NCBI GenBank assembly: GCA_030614785.1
Contig: JAUWTJ010000033.1
Span: 1 to 39,040 of the forward strand
Source: Alphaproteobacteria bacterium
GTDB taxonomy: Bacteria > Pseudomonadota > Alphaproteobacteria > M2410
DNA: 39,040 bases
Direction of reading: 5' to 3'
The stretch's first letter is position 1. Each line of letters opens with the position of its first letter. Of the stretch, positions 15,942 through 25,280 are shown piece after piece. The notes beneath the pieces were generated by a model. The model had not been told where the DNA came from. It saw only the letters and a list, made by a program, of their open reading frames with translations, and ran no database searches. The translations under genes were made by a program, and so were the position numbers.

Positions 15942-18458
15942 CTAGTACTCCGAATGATCCCCGACCAGCACTTCGCGCTTGCCGGCATGGCTTGCCTGGG
16001 AGACGACGCCCTCGTCTTCCATCCGCTCGATGATCCGTGCGGCCCGGTTGTAGCCGATCTGCAATTTGCGCTGAACATAGGAGGTTGACGCCTTGCCGTC
16101 AGCCGCAACAATGGCAACCGCGCGATCATAAAGCTCGTCGCCGGCGTCCTTGCCCTCATTGAAAAGGCCCAGCATGTCGGTGCCACCCTCGGGTTCCTCG
16201 GTAATCGCATCAAGATAGGCCGGTCGGCCCTGTTTCTTCAGATGGCGCACCACCTTTTCAACTTCCAGATCAGACACGAACGGCCCGTGCACCCGGTTGA
16301 TGCGGCCGCCACCGGCCATGAAGAGCATGTCGCCCTGGCCCAGCAGTTGTTCGCCGCCCTGCTCGCCCAGAATGGTGCGACTGTCGATCTTGGAGGTCAC
16401 CTGGAACGAGATCCGGGTCGGGAAATTGGCCTTGATGGTCCCGGTGATCACATCAACACTGGGACGCTGGGTCGCCATGATGACGTGAATGCCGGCGGCC
16501 CGCGCCATCTGCGCCAGACGCTGCACGGCATTTTCAATTTCCTTGCCGGCGACCATCATGAGGTCGGCCATCTCGTCAATCACCACGACAATATAGGGCA
16601 TGGCCTCAAGCGGAATGTCTTCCGTTTCAATAATCGGCTCGCCGGTATCGCGGTTAAAGCCGGTTTGAACGGTCCGCGTCAGCGCTTCGCCGTCGGCGAT
16701 GGCATCACTGACCCGGTTGTTGAACCCGGATAAATTCCGCACCCCAAGCTTTGACATATTGCGGTAGCGATCTTCCATCTCGCGCACGACCCATTTGAGC
16801 GCAACGATCGCCTTTCTGGGATCGGTCACCACAGGGGCGAGCAGATGCGGAATACCGTCATAGACCGACAGCTCAAGCATCTTGGGGTCGATCATGATCA
16901 GTTTCACCTGGGCAGGTGAGAAGCGGTAGAGCAGCGACAGGATCATCGTATTGATGGCCACCGACTTGCCCGAGCCGGTGGTCCCGGCGACCAGCAGGTG
17001 GGGCATGCTCGTGATATCCCCGATCACGGCATCGCCGCCGATGTCCTTGCCGAGCGCCAGCGGCAGATTCAGGGACGTGCCTTCAAATTCCCGCGACGAA
17101 AGCAAGTCCCGCAGATAGACCATTTCGCGGCGCTGGTTGGGCAACTCGATACCAATGACATTGCGGCCAGGAACCACGGCCACACGGGCCGAGATCGCGC
17201 TCATCGAGCGGGCAATGTCGTCCGCCAGACCGATAACCCGGGAGGACTTGATCCCCGGCGCCGGCTGCAATTCATAGAGCGTCACCACGGGGCCCGGGCG
17301 CACTTCGATAATCTCGCCGCGCACACCAAAGTCCTGCAACACGTCCTCAAGCAGGCGCGCGTTTTGTTCAAGGCCTTCCTCTGACAGGAGGTCTCCCTGA
17401 GACGGCGCTTTGGATTTTGCCAACAGTCCGAGCGGCGGCAACTTATAGGTATCGCCCTCAAGATCGAACGTGGTCTGAGCTTCCGAGCCCTCGCGCTTGC
17501 CTCGCAAGACATCCTGCCGCAGCCGGACACGCTCTGACGTAACAATGCGGGGCGCTTCCGGCTCGACACGTTCATGTCCCCCGGCACGCGCACTGGCCCG
17601 CGCCTTGCGGCGTTGACTTCTGGCCTCGCCTGACCGGTCGGAAGCCTTGTTTCTGAAAAACCCGTGGCCTTTCATCAGGGCTTCGGCTGACGGGAAATCA
17701 GCGTCATCGGCGTCGCCGTGACGCCGGGTCCTCTCGCGGGTGCCAAACCGACTGTCGATCAGATCTTCGAGCGTACCGCGCAGCCAATAGACCGCATCGA
17801 TAGTCCAGTAAAAACTGTCCGTGGCCGCCTCGCGTGCCAGCACGACGTCGCGCCACCGCAACCCCCCGATGACCGCAATGGCCGTCAGCGAGGCCCCCGC
17901 CGACATGAGCCCGATAACAAAAAAGGCCGCCGGGGCGCCGGTTTTGGCCAGCGGCAGCGCCGTCAGCGCGAGAAGACCGTCACCGGCCAACCCGCCCAGC
18001 CCGGTCATCAGAGACCAGCTCGCAGGAACCGGCAGGCAGGCAGCGGCGAGGCACGCCCCCAGAATGGCCACCGTCCAGGCCGCCATATGCAGCCACAAAG
18101 GGCGCTGTGGCGCCGCATCAGCGCGAAAAACAATCAGCCACCAACCCCAGACAACCAGCGGCAGAACCAGAAACACGGCACCGGCCCCGAACAACTGCAA
18201 GGCCAGGTCAGCAAAAATAGCGCCCGGCATACCAACGAGATTTGTCACCTCTTCGCCGGTTGCAGAATTAAAGCTCGGGTCTGTGACAGAAAAGCTGGCC
18301 AGCGACAGCGCAATGGCCAGACCAAGACCTGCGAGAGTAATCCCGACACCGGTCCAGAACACCTGAGCGATGGCGCGCTGCATGGGCTGCGGCAAGACAT
18401 TCCAGATCGTGCGTTTTTCACCAAGGATGTCTCGCGCACCGCGCCGTGTTGTGTACAT
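15942..18458 (-). CDS. ftsK: DNA translocase FtsK
   Basis: Septum-located DNA pump that clears chromosome dimers and activates XerCD at dif. The 838 residues carry four N-terminal membrane helices (within about 30-205), a charged linker (about 240-340), then the motor: the alpha/beta domain with GTTGSGKS (Walker A, about residue 490), VVVIDEMADLMM (Walker B, about 628) and ATQRPSVDVITG. The C-terminal gamma winged helix (about 765-838, TSYVQRKLQIGYNRAARI) recognises KOPS. The length is typical for alphaproteobacteria, which have a short linker. GAGAGG lies about eight bases before the ATG. It heads a minus-strand run with the PEP-mutase-family gene and lolA. Confidence 0.97.
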   Translation of the reverse strand: MYTTRRGARDILGEKRTIWNVLPQPMQRAIAQVFWTGVGITLAGLGLAIALSLASFSVTDPSFNSATGEEVTNLVGMPGAIFADLALQLFGAGAVFLVLPLVVWGWWLIVFRADAAPQRPLWLHMAAWTVAILGACLAAACLPVPASWSLMTGLGGLAGDGLLALTALPLAKTGAPAAFFVIGLMSAGASLTAIAVIGGLRWRDVVLAREAATDSFYWTIDAVYWLRGTLEDLIDSRFGTRERTRRHGDADDADFPSAEALMKGHGFFRNKASDRSGEARSQRRKARASARAGGHERVEPEAPRIVTSERVRLRQDVLRGKREGSEAQTTFDLEGDTYKLPPLGLLAKSKAPSQGDLLSEEGLEQNARLLEDVLQDFGVRGEIIEVRPGPVVTLYELQPAPGIKSSRVIGLADDIARSMSAISARVAVVPGRNVIGIELPNQRREMVYLRDLLSSREFEGTSLNLPLALGKDIGGDAVIGDITSMPHLLVAGTTGSGKSVAINTMILSLLYRFSPAQVKLIMIDPKMLELSVYDGIPHLLAPVVTDPRKAIVALKWVVREMEDRYRNMSKLGVRNLSGFNNRVSDAIADGEALTRTVQTGFNRDTGEPIIETEDIPLEAMPYIVVVIDEMADLMMVAGKEIENAVQRLAQMARAAGIHVIMATQRPSVDVITGTIKANFPTRISFQVTSKIDSRTILGEQGGEQLLGQGDMLFMAGGGRINRVHGPFVSDLEVEKVVRHLKKQGRPAYLDAITEEPEGGTDMLGLFNEGKDAGDELYDRAVAIVAADGKASTSYVQRKLQIGYNRAARIIERMEDEGVVSQASHAGKREVLVGDHSEY

Positions 18459-18574
18459 GTCTCACGCCTCTCCCACACAGGTAGATTTTCAAGTCTCCCA
18501 CTATAAGGTATTCGCGAACGCAACTGGTTAACGGAAATTAACTTTTACCCGCTTGTTACGGAAACTCCGGACCA

Positions 18575-18607
18575 ACAAAAAAGACCCGGTACACGACGTA
18601 CCGGGTC
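18575..18607 (-). terminator. Rho-independent terminator of glnK-amtB
   Basis: Perfect ten-base arms gacccggtac (18583-18592) and gtaccgggtc (18598-18607) with a five-base loop, followed on the minus strand by TTTTTTGTT. It lies about 50 bases after the amtB stop and isolates amtB from ftsK. Confidence 0.93.
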
Positions 18608-18657
18608 AAGTTGAGGAGGAGAGCACAGGTCTCCTTCAGGAAGCTCGTGCGAGGCCG

Positions 18658-19995
18658 TTAGCCAACGGCAAACTCGGGCCAGGCTTCGAGGCCAAGCTCG
18701 GACTTGTCGAGGCCCTGCAATTCTTCTTCTGGCGTGACGCGGATGCCCATTGTGGCCTTGAGGCCAAACCAGATCACCGCGCTGATGCCGCAGACAAAGG
18801 CGCCGATCGCGACAATACCCAGGAGCTGAATACCGGCCTGTTTCACCATGTCGTCGGCAGAAAGAGCAACCGCAAGCGTGCCCCATATGCCGCACACCAG
18901 ATGCGCCGGGATCGCACCAACAACATCATCGATCTTCAGTTTGTCGAGCAGCGGAACCGCATGGACAATCAGAACACCGCCAATGGCACCGATCACAATG
19001 GCGAGGCCGCCAACCGGCGCGAGAGGCTCGGCTGTTATCGAAACAAGGCCGCCGATGGCACCGTTGAGCGCCATGGTCAGATCAACCTTTTTGTACAACA
19101 ATTGAGTCAGGATGATGGCTGCAACACAGCCGCCTGCGGCAGCCAGGTTGGTGTTGATGAAGATCTGCGAAATATCCACCACATTGGCAGCAGAACCAAG
19201 CGCCAGCTGCGACCCACCATTGAAGCCGAACCAGCCAAGCCACAGAACAAACACACCAAGCGTCGCCAGCGGCAACGAGGACCCGGGAAAGATGCCCAGC
19301 TGTCCGTCTTTGGTAAACTTTCCGATCCGCGGCCCAAGAATAAGCGCTCCGACCAGAGCGGCCCAGCCACCGGCCGAATGCACCAGAGTTGAACCGGCAA
19401 AATCCTTAAAGCCCAATTCAGTCAGCCAGCCGCCACCCCAGACCCAGGAGCCCTGGATCGGATAGATGATACCGGTCAGAAGCGCCGAAAAGATCAGGAA
19501 CGGCCATAGTTTGATGCGTTCCGCCAGAGTTCCCGAGACAATCGAGGCCGCCGTGGCGCAGAACACCATCTGGAAGAACCAGTCGGAGCCCGCAGCATAG
19601 CCGCCTTTTTCAAAGCTCCCGGCAAGGGCCGTCGTGTCATCCGGTGCCCAGATACCAAACCCGCCAAAGAACGCATTGGCACCGCCGTACATCAGCTTGT
19701 AGCCGACCAGATAAAACATCAGCCCGGCTATTGAATAAAGTGCAATATTCTTGACACAGATTGTCGCTGCATTCTTGGACCGCACCATGCCAACCTCCAG
19801 CATGCAAAAGCCCGCCGCCATAAACATGACAACCATACCGGAGATCAGAAACAGGAATGAATTGAAGATAAAGTCGACTTCACCGGAAACACCAACTGGA
19901 ACGACGGCTTCAATCTGGGCCGAGGCGACCGGCGCGAGACTAAGCCCCGCAGCTGCGGCAAAACCAGCCGCGATAAGTTTTTTATTGAATTTCAT
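18658..19995 (-). CDS. amtB: Ammonium transporter AmtB
   Basis: Inner-membrane channel for ammonium uptake. The 445 residues begin with a cleavable signal peptide (1-26, ending ASA) and then eleven hydrophobic segments. Family motifs are FLFLISGMVVMFMAAGFCMLE near the first helix, DFAGSTLVHSAGGWAAL (with the first twin-histidine position) in the middle, and WLGWFGFNGGSQLA. AHLVCGIWGTLAVAL carries the second pore histidine. The cytosolic tail GLDKSELGLEAWPEF is the GlnK-facing end. TTAGGAGGATAT lies directly before the ATG, and the gene starts nine bases after the glnK stop. Confidence 0.96.
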   Translation of the reverse strand: MKFNKKLIAAGFAAAAGLSLAPVASAQIEAVVPVGVSGEVDFIFNSFLFLISGMVVMFMAAGFCMLEVGMVRSKNAATICVKNIALYSIAGLMFYLVGYKLMYGGANAFFGGFGIWAPDDTTALAGSFEKGGYAAGSDWFFQMVFCATAASIVSGTLAERIKLWPFLIFSALLTGIIYPIQGSWVWGGGWLTELGFKDFAGSTLVHSAGGWAALVGALILGPRIGKFTKDGQLGIFPGSSLPLATLGVFVLWLGWFGFNGGSQLALGSAANVVDISQIFINTNLAAAGGCVAAIILTQLLYKKVDLTMALNGAIGGLVSITAEPLAPVGGLAIVIGAIGGVLIVHAVPLLDKLKIDDVVGAIPAHLVCGIWGTLAVALSADDMVKQAGIQLLGIVAIGAFVCGISAVIWFGLKATMGIRVTPEEELQGLDKSELGLEAWPEFAVG

Positions 19996-20004
19996 GATAT
20001 CCTC

Positions 20005-20394
<390 letters not shown>

Positions 20395-20408
20395 TCACCC
20401 CCTGTCAT

Positions 20409-20424
20409 TCCAGGACCCGTGCCA
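20409..20424 (-). promoter_or_regulatory. Candidate sigma-54 promoter of glnK-amtB
   Basis: The minus strand reads TGGCACGGGTCCTGGA (20424 down to 20409). The -24 element TGGCACG is perfect; the -12 element is CTGGA instead of TTGCA at the correct spacing, so GC has become GG. NtrC-controlled sigma-54 promoters are usual for glnK. I see no clear NtrC palindrome upstream. Confidence 0.4.
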
Positions 20425-20615
20425 GATCGGCAATATTTCGTTAACCTGTTGATTCAACGGGATCTTTAGCCGCACGAGCAGACTCGTCGCCGGCCGGAAA
20501 CTGCAAAATCATTGGGCAGTTGAGGCGGCGCTCCGGAGAATCTGCCCATGGATTGGGCATGTGATTTGTGCAAAATACGCTCCGTCGAAGGAGCCTGCCA
20601 GAAAGGAAATATCGA

Positions 20616-21233
20616 GTGAAAAAACCGCAATCAGTCCGCAGTCTGGAAACCCTGGGGCGGGTTCCGCTGTCAAAGAGCTTCTTCATGCGCGACATGCTCT
20701 ACAGCGAGATCGCCGCCATCAGTGGTTTGCAAAATATTCCCGAGGACACAGACCTTGCCATCGAGGCCGGGCGTCATCTGTGCGAGGAGCTGCTCGAACC
20801 CTTGCAGGATATTTTCGGGCGCATCGCGGTGCGCTCTGCCTATCGCACGCCTGAAATCAACACCTGGGGCAATAACCGCAATCTGAGTTGCGCCAAAGCC
20901 GAGAGCAATTATGCCGACCACACCTGGGACCGGCGCGACGCCGATGGCCATATCGGCGCTGTTGCATCAATTGTCGTGCCCTGGTTCGTTCCGCATTACA
21001 AGGCGGGGGCCGACTGGCGCGCGCTGGCGTGGTGGATCCACGATCATCTGCCCTATTCAACGCTTTATTTCTTTCCCAAACTCGCCGCCTTCAATATCGG
21101 CTGGCACGAAAAGCCGAAGCAGACCATCAACAGCTACATCGCGCCGCGCGGCACGCTGACCAAACCGGGTATGGAAAATTTCGGGGGCAGTCATAAGAAT
21201 GAGTGGGCCTGGATGACAGACGCGCTGCGATAA
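20616..21233 (+). CDS. Peptidase M15-like (D-Ala-D-Ala carboxypeptidase-type) protein
   Basis: A 205-residue protein resembling M15-type zinc peptidases that trim peptidoglycan peptides. SAYRTPE (residues 74-80) is the family's substrate-side motif; the following AESNYADHTWD (95-105) occupies the position of the zinc-binding SxHxxGxAxD segment but diverges, and GWHEKP late in the protein offers a third ligand. No signal peptide is visible, so the location and the activity on cell wall are uncertain. GTG at 20616, with AAGGA about nine bases upstream, is preferred to the ATG sixteen codons earlier. It diverges from glnK. The enzymatic role is inferred from the motif pattern only. Confidence 0.6.
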   Translation: MKKPQSVRSLETLGRVPLSKSFFMRDMLYSEIAAISGLQNIPEDTDLAIEAGRHLCEELLEPLQDIFGRIAVRSAYRTPEINTWGNNRNLSCAKAESNYADHTWDRRDADGHIGAVASIVVPWFVPHYKAGADWRALAWWIHDHLPYSTLYFFPKLAAFNIGWHEKPKQTINSYIAPRGTLTKPGMENFGGSHKNEWAWMTDALR

Positions 21234-21257
21234 GTCTTCAGAACAATACGTCCGCCC

Positions 21258-21758
21258 TCAGGATTGCCTGGTTCGATCCGCCCACAAAGCATTTACAATA
21301 AGGATACGGTCCACATGCCCTTCCGTGAGGGTCATCGGAACATACAGCCCCTCAAGAACGAGATGTTCAAATCCGGGAAACGTCGCCGGCGCGGGACCAT
21401 TGACAAGAACCCGTCTGGTCGCGATGACCGCGCGGCAGATTCTAATTGTTCGGTCCAGCCACAGGCCCGGCGACACTACATCCCCGAGCGCTTTGCCGGT
21501 TCCGTCCGGATAACGGGTCGCCAGCTTGTTACCCAAAAACCGAACCCAAAGGTCCTCGCCCGCGTTCACAACATCAAGGATGGTCGCCTCAGGCAAGAGC
21601 GCCGGATAATTCTCCAGTTCAAAGGAGCTCGCCTTGATCAGCCCGTCTTCGTTGCGGTTCTCCTGCCAGCAGGCGTAGAGCCCCTTCACCGCCGCGCTGA
21701 CGAACTCATTCGCGTCATCGGCAAATCGAGCGCTGTCCACCAGTTCATAATCCGGCAT
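21258..21758 (-). CDS. PAS_5-family protein
   Basis: A 166-residue stand-alone PAS domain of the alphaproteobacterial PAS_5 (formerly DUF1488-like) type. The family pattern is seen in LPEATILDVVNAGEDLWVRFLG (split here into ILDVV and DLWVRFLG) and in the final IVNALWADR strand. No output domain is attached. Proteins of this family are thought to sense small ligands; the partner is unknown. It converges on the M15-like gene, with 24 bases between stops. The ribosome site is weak. Confidence 0.7.
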   Translation of the reverse strand: MPDYELVDSARFADDANEFVSAAVKGLYACWQENRNEDGLIKASSFELENYPALLPEATILDVVNAGEDLWVRFLGNKLATRYPDGTGKALGDVVSPGLWLDRTIRICRAVIATRRVLVNGPAPATFPGFEHLVLEGLYVPMTLTEGHVDRILIVNALWADRTRQS

Positions 21759-21930
21759 TGATCAGCCCGCCCCTTCTGTTTCACTGCAAAGCCCTGGGCC
21801 CAATGTAATACGCCCGATTTCAACCTGTTTCAACCCGGCCAGGCGTCCTTTGTTTGCAGCCTTTTCAGAGCAGCGCGCGAAGTGCTAGAGTGTGCGCGAG
21901 ACAACAATTCGGCAAGCACAGGACGCAGGC

Positions 21931-22773
21931 ATGACCACCACATACGAAACACTTGATGCAAAACCCCTCACGCCGCACATCGGTGCCGAGATCAGCGGGA
22001 TTGACCTGTCCAGCCCCCTGAGCAATGCGCAGGCCCGCGATGTGCGCCAGGCCTGGCTCGATCACATGGTGCTGGTGTTCCGCGATCAGACCCTCACTCG
22101 GGAAGATCACAAGAATTTCGGGCGCCAGTTCGGGCGTCTCCACATTCACCCGCTCAACCACTCGCGTTCGGGCGACGAGGAAATCCTCATGGTCAAGACC
22201 ACGGCGAACTCGCCCTATACGGCGGGCAATGGTTGGCACACGGATGTAACCTGCGAGGCGATCCCGCCGATGGGCTCGATGCTCTACATCACCGAGATGC
22301 CCGAAGCTGGCTGCGGCGGCGACACTCTCTTCGCCGACATGTATCTGGCCTATGACCTTTTGTCCGACCCGATGAAGGCCTTCCTTGAGACCCTCACCAC
22401 CGTGCATGACGGCGCGCTGCCTTACATCGGCAACTACAATGTCGCCGCCCCCGAAGGGCAAAGCTATCCAAAGAACGAACACCCGGTCGTCGTGACCCAC
22501 CCCGAAACCGGCCGCAAACTGCTCTATGTCAATTCCGGCTTCACCACGCGGATAAAAGGCCTCGCCCCCGCAGAAAGCCGCGCTCTGCTTGCCATGTTGT
22601 TCCGCCACATCGCCGAAACCCCGCGCCTGACTTGCCGCGTCCCCTGGGCCGAAAACACCCTGACGTTCTGGGACAACCGCTGCACCCAGCACCACGCGGT
22701 GTGGGATTATCAGCCCCAGTCAAGGTATGGCGAGCGGGTTTCAATTCTGGGAGATGAGCGGCCCGTTTCGTAA
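21931..22773 (+). CDS. TauD/TfdA-family 2-oxoglutarate-dependent dioxygenase
   Basis: An iron(II)/2-oxoglutarate oxygenase of 280 residues. The HxD ligands are His103 and Asp105 in GWHTDVTC; the third ligand is His254 or His255 in WDNRCTQHHAVWDY, and Arg269 in RYGERVSI binds 2-oxoglutarate. VFRDQ at about 49-53 is also typical. Known members attack taurine, alkyl sulfates or 2,4-D; the substrate cannot be chosen here, and no sulfonate transporter is adjacent. The ATG at 21931, with AGGACGCAGG before it, replaces the GTG thirteen codons upstream. The ion-channel gene follows 41 bases later on the same strand. Confidence 0.9.
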   Translation: MTTTYETLDAKPLTPHIGAEISGIDLSSPLSNAQARDVRQAWLDHMVLVFRDQTLTREDHKNFGRQFGRLHIHPLNHSRSGDEEILMVKTTANSPYTAGNGWHTDVTCEAIPPMGSMLYITEMPEAGCGGDTLFADMYLAYDLLSDPMKAFLETLTTVHDGALPYIGNYNVAAPEGQSYPKNEHPVVVTHPETGRKLLYVNSGFTTRIKGLAPAESRALLAMLFRHIAETPRLTCRVPWAENTLTFWDNRCTQHHAVWDYQPQSRYGERVSILGDERPVS

Positions 22774-22814
22774 GTCGCCCAAATCCCTCCCGACAATCAG
22801 CCAGGCCCCTTGCC

Positions 22815-23591
22815 ATGACCCCCCTTGAGCGTCTGCACACACGGATCAACTTTCTCTACAATGGCAGCGAACGCCCGGCGATTATTTTTCGCTACGTGCT
22901 GCTCTTTGTCGATCTGTCCATCGTCCTGTTCTTTGTGCTGATCTCCTTCACCGGTGGCGGCGCGGCGGTTCTCGTCATCGACTGGCTGATTGCGGCCTGG
23001 ATTTTTATCGATCTGTCGGCCCGTCTTTTCATTGTCCGCAATCGCTGGCGCTTTTTGTTTCAGCTTGTCACTATCGCCGACATTATCGTGATGGCCAGCC
23101 TCATCGCCGCCGTCTTCGTCGAGAGCTTCGCCTTCTTGCGCATCGTGCGCACCTTGCGGCTGCTCAGATCCTTCCATGTCCTGAAAGATCTGAGGGCCCG
23201 CTACAGGTTCTTTGCCCGCAATGAGGAAATCGTCCAATCGATCCTTAATCTGACAGTCTTTATCTTCATTGTGACCGCGCTGGTGTTTGTCTTTCAGGTG
23301 CGCAGCAACGGCGCCGTCAACAATTACATCGACGCGCTCTACTTCACCGTGACAACGCTGACCACCACCGGTTTCGGCGACATCACTCTCGAAGGCACCT
23401 CGGGCCGCCTCTTGTCAGTCGTCATCATGATAGTCGGCGTCGGCCTCTTCCTGCGTCTCATCCAGACCATCTTCCGCCCCGCCAAGGCCCACTACACCTG
23501 CCCCGACTGCGGCCTCAATCGCCACGACCACGACGCCGTGCACTGCAAACACTGTGGGCGAACGGTAAGGATCGAAACCGAGGGGCTGTAA
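22815..23591 (+). CDS. Voltage-sensor-type K+ channel with C-terminal zinc ribbon
   Basis: A 258-residue six-helix ion channel. Helices S1-S3 lie at about 25-100. S4 has arginines at every third position (Arg109, 112, 115, 118), the classic voltage sensor. The pore has the selectivity filter TTTGFGD (183-189), as in K+ channels, and S6 follows (about 199-220). Instead of an RCK or cyclic-nucleotide domain, the C-terminus is a zinc ribbon with Cys229, Cys232, Cys244 and Cys247 (CPDC and CKHC). I know of no defined role for this tail; it could sense metal or redox state, or hold a partner. The ATG is 41 bases after the dioxygenase stop. Confidence 0.88.
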   Translation: MTPLERLHTRINFLYNGSERPAIIFRYVLLFVDLSIVLFFVLISFTGGGAAVLVIDWLIAAWIFIDLSARLFIVRNRWRFLFQLVTIADIIVMASLIAAVFVESFAFLRIVRTLRLLRSFHVLKDLRARYRFFARNEEIVQSILNLTVFIFIVTALVFVFQVRSNGAVNNYIDALYFTVTTLTTTGFGDITLEGTSGRLLSVVIMIVGVGLFLRLIQTIFRPAKAHYTCPDCGLNRHDHDAVHCKHCGRTVRIETEGL

Positions 23592-23603
23592 GCTCGAGGC
23601 GGG

Positions 23604-24530
23604 CTATTTTTCCTGCAGATCCGTCGGAACAGTTGTTGCGACAGCAGAATCTGATGCAACCGCAATATCCTCGCCGCGCGTGCCCGTCCGTCCGGTCTTC
23701 AGACGAAAGACAATTCCGTGCGCCGCACCGATGACAGCGATACCATAAAAATAGATCAAAATTTCAATGGTACCGGCAACCCACTCCAACACCATCACTC
23801 CGGCAAACGGAAGGAGCAGCAGTTTTGCCAACTCGCCGGCAAGATAGACGCCAGCCAGTATGATCGAGAAACGCAAGGCTCCGCCGGAAATCTGATCCCT
23901 TGGCAGACTTGAACTCACATAGTTTTCCCCCAGGGCACCCTCCACAATATTCAGGGAGAAGATGGCATAGAGATAACACGCCAACCAGGTGGTCGGGATA
24001 GCGATCATCAAAAGTACAAGGGCAACCCAGAATGTGGCCGTTGAGGCCTGAGCAGAAATGGCAGCCACAATAGCCTGCGGCATCAGGGCCACAAGGGTGC
24101 CGCCAAAAACCACCGTGAATACAAACATGATGAGCATCACCGCCAGCCCAACAAGGATTCCGATCCAGATGAAATTGCCAAAATTACCAAGAATCTGGCG
24201 CGCCCAGCTCCCGCGCGGCTGAGCCCACGCACGCGCGTCACCCATAACGCCCAAACGAACCCATAGATTGAAAATCCCGACGAGCACGGCCAAAAAACTC
24301 AACCCGAATGTCAAAACGAAAGCCCACATCAAGACTGGCTGGTTCACAAGGCTTGTGGTGGAAAGCCCCTCGCCTCCGACAAGCCACAGTGCGGCAGCCA
24401 GGGTGGCTAACCCTCCAATCGCCAGTCCGGCAGAAACCAGAAAGGGCCGGACGTGCCGCAGCGGCAGGAGGCAAGACTCAACAACAACGTTCAAAACAGG
24501 AATCTGGTTTGATTTAATCGGCTCAGGCAT
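23604..24530 (-). CDS. Polytopic membrane protein, unknown function
   Basis: A 308-residue inner-membrane protein with about six hydrophobic helices (near residues 29-50, 66-88, 117-145, 160-185, 215-238 and 245-270). It has no motif I can name. A short polar N-terminus and a Thr/Ala/Asp-rich tail of about 35 residues flank the membrane part. GGAG lies seven bases before the ATG. It converges on the channel gene with about 12 bases between stops. It resembles in general layout the many alphaproteobacterial multi-pass hypothetical proteins. Confidence 0.72.
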   Translation of the reverse strand: MPEPIKSNQIPVLNVVVESCLLPLRHVRPFLVSAGLAIGGLATLAAALWLVGGEGLSTTSLVNQPVLMWAFVLTFGLSFLAVLVGIFNLWVRLGVMGDARAWAQPRGSWARQILGNFGNFIWIGILVGLAVMLIMFVFTVVFGGTLVALMPQAIVAAISAQASTATFWVALVLLMIAIPTTWLACYLYAIFSLNIVEGALGENYVSSSLPRDQISGGALRFSIILAGVYLAGELAKLLLLPFAGVMVLEWVAGTIEILIYFYGIAVIGAAHGIVFRLKTGRTGTRGEDIAVASDSAVATTVPTDLQEK

Positions 24531-24605
24531 GGGGTCTCCGCTTCAAGATGCACTCATCAAAGTAGTACTACCTGATGAGTCACAACAAGAACAGAGTCTT
24601 GCCTC

Positions 24606-25070
24606 TCAAGCCTCCGGCAGGTCCACGACCTGGACCTTGTCGCCCGTACCGACCTTGCGTTTGCCAAGCTTCGGGAAGTCGGCGATCTCCACGTCATGAG
24701 CCTCGCCGCCCATCAGGAGAACGAGCGGGATCTCGCCATCATTGCGCATGTGATGGGCAACAGATGGCGCCGGAAACCCGGCAAAGTCGCCCGGGCCCAT
24801 TTCAAACTCGCCGCCGTCGATTTCCATGGTGCAAGTGCCCGAGAGCACATAGAGCCACTCTTCATCGCGGATGTGAGAATGATAGACAAAACCCTCCTTG
24901 CCCGGAGGAATAACCGCATGCTTGACGATAGCGCGGCTCATGCCGGTGCGCCGCGCCAGCTCGTTCATGGTGATGTCTGATTTGTCATTCCACGGATGCT
25001 GTGCGCGGTGCACGCCCCCGCTCGTATCACCGGCGCGGATGAGGAAGGGGGAGGATTTTGAAGATGTCAT
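24606..25070 (-). CDS. Cupin-domain protein
   Basis: A 154-residue single-domain cupin. The first cupin motif is in FVYHSHIRDEEWLYVLSG, with His64, His66 and Glu70 or Glu71 as metal ligands; the second is GDFAGFPAPSVAHHM, with His106 as the fourth ligand. This is the ordinary mononuclear-metal cupin set; the substrate is unknown. The ATG at 25070, with GAGGAA about seven bases upstream, is preferred to one 26 codons earlier, whose extra residues look non-conserved and run toward the palindromic repeat. Confidence 0.82.
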   Translation of the reverse strand: MTSSKSSPFLIRAGDTSGGVHRAQHPWNDKSDITMNELARRTGMSRAIVKHAVIPPGKEGFVYHSHIRDEEWLYVLSGTCTMEIDGGEFEMGPGDFAGFPAPSVAHHMRNDGEIPLVLLMGGEAHDVEIADFPKLGKRKVGTGDKVQVVDLPEA

Positions 25071-25153
25071 GACTGTTCCTCGCTGAGTGAAGGGGCCTTT
25101 TCGAAGCGGCGGGCCCATCGTGCTCGTTTTGTTCTCATGACACAACAAGAACT

Positions 25154-25268
25154 ACCCTCATCCTGAGGAAGGCGCGAAGCGACTGTCTCGAAGGATGAAG
25201 GCCGGGCACCGGGATCACATCCGCCAGGCCTCCTTCGAGGCTCGCTGTGCTCGCACCTCAGGATGAGG
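25154..25268. repeat. Dispersed imperfect palindrome, copy 2
   Basis: Outer arms accctcatcctgagg (25154-25168) and cctcaggatgagg (25256-25268) are nearly perfect complements; the interior has gtctcgaaggatgaag facing cctccttcgaggctcgc. It belongs to the same family as 343-451 and 37061-37168 and fills the gap between the cupin gene and the luciferase-like gene. Confidence 0.85.
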
Positions 25269-25280
25269 CAGGATATTGCA

